NCBI GenBank assembly: GCA_902801025.1
Contig: CADCGZ010000007.1
Location: forward strand, 1-64,000
Length of the DNA stretch: 64,000 nucleotides
Source of the DNA: an uncultured bacterium
GTDB taxonomy: Bacteria; Verrucomicrobiota; Kiritimatiellia; RFP12; UBA1067
Direction of reading: 5' to 3'
In this document: piece by piece, positions 58,044-64,000 of the stretch
Layout: every line of letters begins with the position of its first letter
How positions within the stretch are numbered: the stretch's first letter is position 1
Notes under the pieces: model-generated
What the model was told of the DNA's origin: nothing
The model's database searches: none
Seen by the model: the letters and a program-made list of their open reading frames with translations, nothing else
Made by a program: the position numbers and the translations under genes

Positions 58044-58957
58044 TCGTGTCCTCCTATTAGTTCAAGCGGATTGTCGCGCCCTATCGCGCGAAGTTCGTCG
58101 CCAGAAAGTCCCACGCGCTCGGCGAGGAGAGCCATCATCTTGGCCATCGGCGTGGTCGCACCGACGAGACAGTTGCGCGCAGGGTTCCAAAGAAGCCCAT
58201 TCGGCTCGAGTCGTGCGCGCGCACCGCAGACATCGTACTCCCCAGGCGGCATTCCGGCCGGATACTGCGCGTCCGAGACGGCAACAAGACGCTTGAGCGG
58301 CACGGCGCGGCAATAGAGCTTCAGCATCGTGTCCGGGAGATGGTGTCCGTCGGGAATGAACATGACCGACGCACGGTCCTCGACGAGCGCCGAGAACACG
58401 ATCTGGTCATGTCTGTTGACGGTGTTTGGAATGCCGTTGCCGAGATGGGTGAACACCCTCGCTCCCGCCGCAAGACAGGGCTCAAGCTGCGCCGGCGACG
58501 TCGCGAGCTGGTGTCCGAGCGACACGACGACGCCTTGCGCGGACACGGCGCGCACGAAATCGGGCATGCCGGGAATCTCCGCCGCGACGTTTACCATCCG
58601 GACAAGCCCTTCCGCCGCGTCCTGGAAACGCCCGAAAAGCGCAAGATCCGGCGCACGCACCCATTCTATAGGATGCGTCCCAACGGCGCCAGGTTCGGGC
58701 GAGATGAACGGACCTTCGAGGAAGAATCCGAGAATCGCCCGCTCGCACTCCGCATAGCGCTTCCGTGCCTCCACGACAATGCGCATCGTCGCGATGACCG
58801 TCTCGGGGTCGCCGGTCACGAGCGTCGGCAGAAACGCCTCGGTGCCGTCGGCGACGAGTCTGTCCGTGACGGACTTTACGGCTTCGACGGTCAGGCCCGG
58901 CGCATTGAAGTCGACGCCTGCATAGCCGTTCACCTGGAGATCTACCCAGCCCTTCAC
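58040..58957 (-). CDS. nagA: N-acetylglucosamine-6-phosphate deacetylase, short form
   Basis: 305 aa, starting with a GTG that overlaps the stop of the isomerase gene (GTGA). GWVDLQVNGYAGVDFNAPG, FLEGPFIS (metal Glu81), FTHLGNGIPN, DGHHLPDT and VSDAQYPAG are the NagA barrel motifs. The protein lacks the usual N-terminal beta-sandwich (about 50 residues) and the C-terminal strands that complete it; full NagA has about 380 residues. It deacetylates GlcNAc-6-phosphate, feeding NagB. Confidence 0.9.
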   Translation of the reverse strand: MKGWVDLQVNGYAGVDFNAPGLTVEAVKSVTDRLVADGTEAFLPTLVTGDPETVIATMRIVVEARKRYAECERAILGFFLEGPFISPEPGAVGTHPIEWVRAPDLALFGRFQDAAEGLVRMVNVAAEIPGMPDFVRAVSAQGVVVSLGHQLATSPAQLEPCLAAGARVFTHLGNGIPNTVNRHDQIVFSALVEDRASVMFIPDGHHLPDTMLKLYCRAVPLKRLVAVSDAQYPAGMPPGEYDVCGARARLEPNGLLWNPARNCLVGATTPMAKMMALLAERVGLSGDELRAIGRDNPLELIGGHE

Positions 58958-59811
58958 ATCAGCCCCTTGAAGTAGTCGCGAGACTCGTCGATCCACTGCG
59001 GATTGTCGGGGAACGCGTTTGCAAGCTCAAGCCCGAGGCAGCCGTCGTAGCCAGTCTCCCTGAGCGCCGCAAAGATCCCGTCGTAGTCAAAGACGCGCCC
59101 CGCGGGGTTCACTCCCGACGAACCGTTCTTCGCGTCGGACAGGCAGCGGACGTGCCCGTCAAAGATGCGCGAGGCGTACTTCCGCGCGATCTCGCCACAG
59201 TCAAGCCCGTCCGCATACGTGTACGCCCAGTCCACGCAAAAGCCCATGCGTGGCGAAAGGTCGCCGATTATGCCGTAAGTCTCCGGCACGGCCGGGTAGA
59301 GATTCGGATTGCCCGTCTTGGGATTCCGGCCGTGGTTGTGGATCGCGAACTTCATCCTGTATTCATCGGCAAGGCGCGAGCAGAGTTCGCACATTGCGCG
59401 GTCGCTGTGGCAATCAGTCCATTGGGGGCCGTCCTGCCTGCCGGGAACGCCGACGATCAGCGGCACGCCGAGCGCCGCCGCATAGTCGAAGCGCCTGCGG
59501 GCCTCGTCAGGCGAGTTGAAGGCAATCGGGCCGACGGCATACGGCTCAACACCGTGGTCACTGCATTTGCGGCGGAACTCCGCGATGTCGGCAGGCGTCG
59601 CGTCAAACGGCAGGTGAAAATTCTTCACGCACAGATGCGCAAAGCCGTGGGCCTCGCAGAAAGCAAGCGCGTCGTCCGTCTTGAATTTGTTGAGCGTATA
59701 GCCAGCCATAGCAAGCTTGAACTTGGTCCTGCCGCCGCGCGGCAAGAGTGCCGCGCACCCGCCGAGCGCCACGCAGGAAGCCGCGCCAGCCATGAATTCA
59801 CGTCTTGTCAT
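58954..59811 (-). CDS. Tat-exported lipoprotein of the sugar phosphate isomerase/epimerase family
   Basis: 285 aa. The N-terminus (MTRREFMAGAASCVALGGC) combines a twin-arginine motif with a lipobox. The body is a xylose isomerase-like TIM barrel (AP endonuclease 2 family) with FAIHNHGRN, GFCVDWAYTY and FDGHVRCLSD metal sites. Members act as isomerases, epimerases or, in 3-keto-glycoside pathways, hydratases. It overlaps the transporter gene by 14 nt and nagA by 4 nt. Confidence 0.85.
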   Translation of the reverse strand: MTRREFMAGAASCVALGGCAALLPRGGRTKFKLAMAGYTLNKFKTDDALAFCEAHGFAHLCVKNFHLPFDATPADIAEFRRKCSDHGVEPYAVGPIAFNSPDEARRRFDYAAALGVPLIVGVPGRQDGPQWTDCHSDRAMCELCSRLADEYRMKFAIHNHGRNPKTGNPNLYPAVPETYGIIGDLSPRMGFCVDWAYTYADGLDCGEIARKYASRIFDGHVRCLSDAKNGSSGVNPAGRVFDYDGIFAALRETGYDGCLGLELANAFPDNPQWIDESRDYFKGLM

Positions 59812-61312
59812 CTTCCTTCTCCAGTCTTGAGAAAAATGCCTCGACCGCGGCGCGCCCGTCCGGCCCGTCGCGGAATACGAGCGTGCCGAGCGCCAGAAAG
59901 ACGACGGTCGCCGCCGCCGTCAGGGGGAAAGCCCAGATCATCTCGCGCAGAAACGGCCAGCGGACGCCCGCCGCGAACAGCGCGAGCCCGAAGGCGGCGC
60001 CCCCTACTAGGCCGGACATTCCAGCGCGGCGCGAGAGTCGTCGTACAAGCAGACCGCCGAGCATCGGCAGCGCGATTGGCGGGAGAAGCACCCCAAATAC
60101 CTTGTTTGAGAGGTTGAAAAGGTCGTCCGCCCCCTGTGCGTACTGCATGACGAACGTGAGCGCGACCACCAAGGACCCGACGACGACCGTCGCCACGCGG
60201 GCAGCGACCATCTTCGCCTGCGGCGAAGGACTCTTCGAGAACCTGAGGTACAGCTCGTTCACCATGACGGCCGCCGCCGCGTTGAAATTGCCGGCGAGCG
60301 AACTCATGGTGGCCGCGAACATCGCGGCTACGACGAGACCCATCATCCCGATTGGAAGGACCTCGCGGCAGAGCAGCGCGTATACGCCGTTCATCTCGGA
60401 TTCCGGCAGATCCGGCAGAAAGACGCGCGCCGCCATCGCGGGGAAAAAGAAAAGCGGCGGTCCGAGGAAGAGAAGCACTGCGACGAGATACGCCATCTTC
60501 CTCGCGTCGCCGTCGCTGCGAGTGGAGTAGTAACGCTGGACGAGCGACCAGTTTGTCGAGAGCGTCGAGCAGACGACGCAGAAGAACACAAGCATGTAGA
60601 CAAGCGTGTACTTGCCGGCTGTGAAATCGAAGAACCCTGGCGGCACCCGTTCGAGAAACACCTTGAAGCCATGCAATACTCCCGCTCCGCCGTCGAGCGC
60701 CGCAAGCCGCCCCAGGCAGAGAGGAGGGAGCGCGAAGACAACGGCGATGATGACGAGAAACTGGATGAAGTCGCAGGCGAGCGTCGCCTTGAGTCCGCCG
60801 AGAAACGTGTAGACGACGATTATGACGCCGGAAATGCAGATGGCCCAGAAAAGCGGGAAGCCCATCCCGACGCCGACCACGGTGCCGATCGCGAGAAGCT
60901 TGAGCGCGTTGTCGAGAAGCTGCATCGGAAGGCCGAGGACGGCGAGCGTCCCGCACATCGCCGGCGTATAGCGCTCGGCGACGAAGTCAATCGGGCTCCC
61001 CTTGGCCGCACGCCGCCACCTGACTGCGAGGAACCACGCGCCGAGCAAGACGACGGGGACGGAAATCCAGCTTATGGCGACCGGAATCCACCCGAACTTG
61101 TAGGCAAGCGCGGAATACATGACGAACGCAAGCGCCGAGAAACTGTTCATGTAGAACGACACGCCCGAAAGCCACCACGGAACGGTCTTGTCGTTGCCGA
61201 AGAACTGCGCAGACGAAGTGGGCCTGCGGCTGTAGTAGACGCCGATTCCGACCATCACAGTGAAAAACACCGCGACGACGCCATAGTCAACTGAAGAAAG
61301 ACTCCCCGCCAT
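59798..61312 (-). CDS. Sodium/solute symporter (SSS family)
   Basis: 504 aa with about 13 membrane helices. GGLKATLACDFIQFLVII and FAATMSSLAGNFNAAAAVM match the SSS core helices (sodium-binding region). It is probably the importer for the sugar made by the operon's outside enzymes. The ATG is 8 nt after the -10, predicting an almost leaderless mRNA. It is the first gene of the amino-sugar operon. Confidence 0.93.
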   Translation of the reverse strand: MAGSLSSVDYGVVAVFFTVMVGIGVYYSRRPTSSAQFFGNDKTVPWWLSGVSFYMNSFSALAFVMYSALAYKFGWIPVAISWISVPVVLLGAWFLAVRWRRAAKGSPIDFVAERYTPAMCGTLAVLGLPMQLLDNALKLLAIGTVVGVGMGFPLFWAICISGVIIVVYTFLGGLKATLACDFIQFLVIIAVVFALPPLCLGRLAALDGGAGVLHGFKVFLERVPPGFFDFTAGKYTLVYMLVFFCVVCSTLSTNWSLVQRYYSTRSDGDARKMAYLVAVLLFLGPPLFFFPAMAARVFLPDLPESEMNGVYALLCREVLPIGMMGLVVAAMFAATMSSLAGNFNAAAAVMVNELYLRFSKSPSPQAKMVAARVATVVVGSLVVALTFVMQYAQGADDLFNLSNKVFGVLLPPIALPMLGGLLVRRLSRRAGMSGLVGGAAFGLALFAAGVRWPFLREMIWAFPLTAAATVVFLALGTLVFRDGPDGRAAVEAFFSRLEKEDDKT

Positions 61313-61320
61313 TTGTTGAT

Positions 61321-61349
61321 ATTATACCGAAAAATCGCGATCACTTCAA
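61321..61349 (-). promoter_or_regulatory. Promoter of the amino-sugar operon
   Basis: TTGAAG (61344-61349), a 17-nt spacer and TATAAT (61321-61326); the hexamer ends 8 nt before the ATG. No operator was recognised. Confidence 0.65.
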
Positions 61350-61353
61350 TTGT

Positions 61354-63576
61354 CTACCGAATGTCCTCTGCGGCGGCAAAGGCCGCCTTCAATCGCGGAA
61401 CGGAAAGACCGGTTTCAAAATAGGCGCGGTCGGCGGCGCGAAGCGTCACGGACGAGCCATCCTCGCCGAGCGGCGCGGAAAAGAGGCTCTCGCGCTCTCG
61501 GGCGTTCCAGTAGGCAAGGACCGTGCGCCCGCCGCGAACGAACACAAACGCCCGCACGTTCTTAGCCTTCTCCGGCTCCGGCAGCATCTCGATAGGATGC
61601 AGTTCATATTCGCCGTCCTCGCGCAGGTAGAGATGGTGTTCGACCTTGCCGTCGCGCATCGCCTCCTTCTGCGCCTCCGTCAGCCACCTCCTCACGCGCA
61701 CGTCCTCCCATCTGCGAATCGTCTCGATGACGTCCTTGGCGCGCGGGTGGCGCTCGAACGCCTCCTTGTCATACGCGAACTGGATCGGGCAGTCCCAGGC
61801 CGCCGCAGTCGATGTCCCGAATTCGTACATGTCTGACTGCATCCCGATGTCGCCGGGACGGATGCGGCCTGGCTCGCCGAACCAGAACCAGCCGAAGTTG
61901 ATCCGCGTGAAATCCTCGCGCATTATCGGCGCCTCCCTGATCTGCCACTTCCTGAGCTCTTCCTTGAACACGTTCGGCTCGCACACGTCGAAGGCGTTCG
62001 CCCCGGAAAGCATGTGCCAGCCGAAATGGCCCTTCGCGGCACCCTCGGCGAAAAGCGGTTCGGGGACGAGATTCCTGTAGACCCTGTACTGGGCAAGCGG
62101 CACGTTTATGCCGGCCGGCGGGAGAACGCCTTCGCTGCCGTCGAAATAGATGAACGAAAAGCCGCACTCGTTGTAGAACGCCGCTATCTTGCCTGCTATC
62201 TCGTCCTGAAGGTCCGTTGTCTGGTCAATGTAGCAACTGTTGCATCTGAACTCCGACATGTCGAGAATGCCGCCAATCTCGCCGCGCGGATGCGCAACGA
62301 CATCCGTCTCCCACGCGCCGCGCCTGACGCCAGTGAATTTCCAGGGGCGCTCGCGCGTGTACGCCTCGTAGCAGAAAAGCTCGGTCCCGAACTTCAGGAC
62401 ACGCGCCTTCGCGGCCAGAACGGAGCCCTGCGGATTTTCGAGGACTTCGATTTCCGGGACGTCGCCCTGCGCAGGAATCGGACGGGCGAGCGTGAACCTG
62501 CGCTTGATCCCAAGACGAGGGTCGGCGGCACCCTTCACGTATCTGCTTTTCATGCCGATGTGCGTCTGCAGGATATGAAGCCCAACCTCAAGACCGGCCT
62601 CCCTGCACTTCGCGATCGCCGCCTTGGCGTCGGCAACGCCGTTCGGCCACTTGTCGCGCCTTATGTCGTAGTCGCCGCAGTACAGGTAGGCGTTCTCTTC
62701 CTCGAAAAAGCGCTTGTAGTACGCATGGAGAAGCTTTATCCCGCACTTCTTCGCCATTGCGATCGTGTCGTCGACGGTCTCGGGCGAGAAGTCCCTCAAG
62801 TCCATCTGCGAACGGTTGATGACGGCGGAGCGTCGGCTCTGCACACCACGCGGCAGGCCGAAGTCGCGCTCCATTGCGTCAACACGGTCGAGTATCGCCT
62901 CTCCCGCGTCGGCGGCAATCACTACCGGGACGCCGCGCAGCTTGACGGCATCGTAGGTTGCGGCCCAGGTCAGCCTGCATCGTGCACGGACTTCGCTGTC
63001 GACCTCCGCTTCCGGCGCCGCCGCCATGAGGGCGACGGCCGCCTTCTCGTCCCATGCGCAGTTCAGGACTACGCCGAAGTTCTTGCGCGGCTTGAGCGGA
63101 AGCTGGACGACGCGGAATTCCGCCACCGCCGGCCAGTCCATGAATTCGTCCAGGCTGTTCGGCTCAAACCCCCTCAGCGTGAACGCCATGTAGTCGTCCG
63201 TCACCTTGACGTCGACTATCGCCTTGTAGGAATAGCCCGGCGCGTCGGATATAGTATCGAAGCCAAAAACAAGAGCACCGTCCCTCTCCTCGACGGAGTT
63301 GGACCCGTACACCGATCTCTTGTTCGGCCAGATAAGCTTGACCTCGTTTCCAAAGGGCCTGTCCTGCACGGTCTGGCAGAAAGACACGCCCTCGTCCCCC
63401 GCAAGGCACTCCTCGCCCGTGGACTTGACCTTGAGCGAGCGAACCTTCCCGTCGGCCGATATGACAAGCGAGAACCTCGAGTTTTCAAGCGTAACGCCCG
63501 AAGGCGCGGCAACAGCCAGCGCCGGGGCGAGTGCGGCGGACACGAGTGCCGCTCCTGCAAAAATGCTCCTCATCAT
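61354..63576 (-). CDS. Secreted TIM-barrel protein, probably glycosidase-like
   Basis: 740 aa with a signal peptide (1-23). The N-terminal 200 residues are beta-rich. The middle (about 265-580) is a TIM-barrel-like region with AYYKRFFEEENAYLYCGDYD, LEVGLHILQTHIG, CGFSFIYFDGSEGV and FGWFWFGEPG. The C-terminus is a beta domain. The layout resembles alpha-galactosidase-like (melibiase clan) proteins, but I cannot name the family or its catalytic residues. GGAGG precedes the double ATG. It starts by overlapping the gene on its right and ends just before the transporter promoter. Confidence 0.7.
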   Translation of the reverse strand: MMRSIFAGAALVSAALAPALAVAAPSGVTLENSRFSLVISADGKVRSLKVKSTGEECLAGDEGVSFCQTVQDRPFGNEVKLIWPNKRSVYGSNSVEERDGALVFGFDTISDAPGYSYKAIVDVKVTDDYMAFTLRGFEPNSLDEFMDWPAVAEFRVVQLPLKPRKNFGVVLNCAWDEKAAVALMAAAPEAEVDSEVRARCRLTWAATYDAVKLRGVPVVIAADAGEAILDRVDAMERDFGLPRGVQSRRSAVINRSQMDLRDFSPETVDDTIAMAKKCGIKLLHAYYKRFFEEENAYLYCGDYDIRRDKWPNGVADAKAAIAKCREAGLEVGLHILQTHIGMKSRYVKGAADPRLGIKRRFTLARPIPAQGDVPEIEVLENPQGSVLAAKARVLKFGTELFCYEAYTRERPWKFTGVRRGAWETDVVAHPRGEIGGILDMSEFRCNSCYIDQTTDLQDEIAGKIAAFYNECGFSFIYFDGSEGVLPPAGINVPLAQYRVYRNLVPEPLFAEGAAKGHFGWHMLSGANAFDVCEPNVFKEELRKWQIREAPIMREDFTRINFGWFWFGEPGRIRPGDIGMQSDMYEFGTSTAAAWDCPIQFAYDKEAFERHPRAKDVIETIRRWEDVRVRRWLTEAQKEAMRDGKVEHHLYLREDGEYELHPIEMLPEPEKAKNVRAFVFVRGGRTVLAYWNARERESLFSAPLGEDGSSVTLRAADRAYFETGLSVPRLKAAFAAAEDIR

Positions 63577-64000
63577 TTCTTCCTCCCTTCTGATGGTGGC
63601 GCAATGCGGCGCAGGGCAAGTCTGTCGACGTAGAGCGTTCCGTTCTCGTAGCGAGCCGAGACCCATAGATCGTACCAGTTCGGATCGACGTCCATGCCGT
63701 CGTCGAGGATGTGGAAGTCTTTGAGGTTGAAGTCGCAATCCCAGGAACCGTCGAACCAGAAGATCGTCTCAAACCCGACGTGGAGCGTCTTCAGCTTCAC
63801 CCATGTGTATGTCTCGGCGCTCAGTTCCTCGGCAGCCTTGACGACACGCTGGCCGTAGCTCTTCTTCGACGGACGGTCGTAGACGCCCCAGATTATATTG
63901 GAGCCAGTCTTCTTCATCACGGCCTTGCCTCGCGGGGACTTGGGGTCGTCGATCCGCTTGCCGCCGCCGCCCACATGCCAGTCAACAAGCAAGAGATCTC
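63573..64000 (-). CDS. C-terminal part of an unknown protein (cut by window edge)
   Basis: The frame is open from the right edge (64000) to a stop at 63573 that overlaps the ATG of the TIM-barrel gene. About 142 residues are visible: a beta-rich region (TWVKLKTLHVGFETIFWFDGSWD and DLWVSARYENGTLYVDRLAL) reminiscent of carbohydrate-binding or DUF-type jelly rolls. No name can be given. Confidence 0.65.
   Translation of the reverse strand, partial: DLLLVDWHVGGGGKRIDDPKSPRGKAVMKKTGSNIIWGVYDRPSKKSYGQRVVKAAEELSAETYTWVKLKTLHVGFETIFWFDGSWDCDFNLKDFHILDDGMDVDPNWYDLWVSARYENGTLYVDRLALRRIAPPSEGRKK

Noticed and set aside
1-64000. tRNA, rRNA, riboswitch, integrase or transposase genes
   Set aside because: None could be supported by eye; no cloverleaf with CCA-type ends, conserved rRNA stretch or transposase motif was seen. 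A tRNAscan/Rfam run would be decisive.

Overview
The window is a 64 kb, mostly GC-rich bacterial chromosome segment. The gene content is typical of the PVC superphylum and most like gut or anaerobic Kiritimatiellota/Verrucomicrobiota: a Ser/Thr kinase coupled to an ECF-type sigma factor, several Tat-exported Gfo/Idh/MocA oxidoreductases, a DUF1080 domain, an SSS transporter, an AXE1 esterase and very large secreted proteins. The lineage is inferred from gene content only; there is no rRNA or marker-gene placement. Nearly every gene lies on the minus strand. The only convincing plus-strand unit is the kinase-sigma pair at 7250-9015. No tRNA, rRNA, CRISPR array, transposase or integrase was recognised.

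Layout, left to right. 1-195 is the start of a SerA-like dehydrogenase cut by the window edge. 1174-6908 is an AT-rich island: a large membrane protein of unknown function, an intact endonuclease/exonuclease/phosphatase-fold enzyme, a 75-aa Lys-rich membrane peptide and a coiled-coil membrane protein. 7250-9015 is the kinase and sigma factor. 9057-14036 is housekeeping: DEDDh exonuclease, L,D-transpeptidase, FolP, a thioredoxin-like protein, a C26 amidotransferase, RNase HII and an RRM protein. 14156-25784 holds a possible second sigma/anti-sigma pair, a Gfo/Idh oxidoreductase, a cyclase-fold protein, a 1371-aa secreted protein with a polysaccharide deacetylase, and a small zinc-ribbon protein. 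25787-43345 is mixed housekeeping: RluA, a PAS protein, QueA, a metallophosphoesterase, RsgA, a MurU-AmgK fusion, MtaD, BioH, CoaB, an HD protein, MATE, a histidine kinase and an AAA_14 ATPase. 43449-47603 is a lower-GC block with a frameshifted repeat protein and a three-gene secreted set including CsgG-like proteins. 48008-52423 holds ELM1-like, DHH phosphoesterase, AXE1 esterase and CBM9-like lipoprotein genes. 52496-61312 is a tightly overlapping eight-gene operon for amino-sugar glycan use, followed by secreted TIM-barrel genes to the right edge.

Two themes run through the window. First, many transcription units start with an extended -10 (TGGTATAAT or close) whose hexamer ends only 6-10 nt before the start codon, which predicts leaderless or nearly leaderless mRNAs. 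Internal operon genes instead use Shine-Dalgarno sequences or ATGA/GTGA overlaps. Second, four unrelated families of short repeats (TTCAACYY octamers, GGGGACAGACCCC palindromes, a 16-bp GGGCGAGTGG unit and a TCTCTGCG unit) sit in frame inside conserved genes (folP, coaB, an ELM1-like gene and a histidine kinase).

The most interesting pathway candidate is the 52496-61312 operon. It combines a Na+/solute symporter, a Tat-lipoprotein sugar isomerase/epimerase, short-form NagA, NagB, a fused Gfo/Idh-DUF1080 protein, a second Tat Gfo/Idh and a NagX-like acetyltransferase. The set suggests oxidative (3-keto) cleavage of amino-sugar glycosides outside the cytoplasm, feeding NagA/NagB inside.
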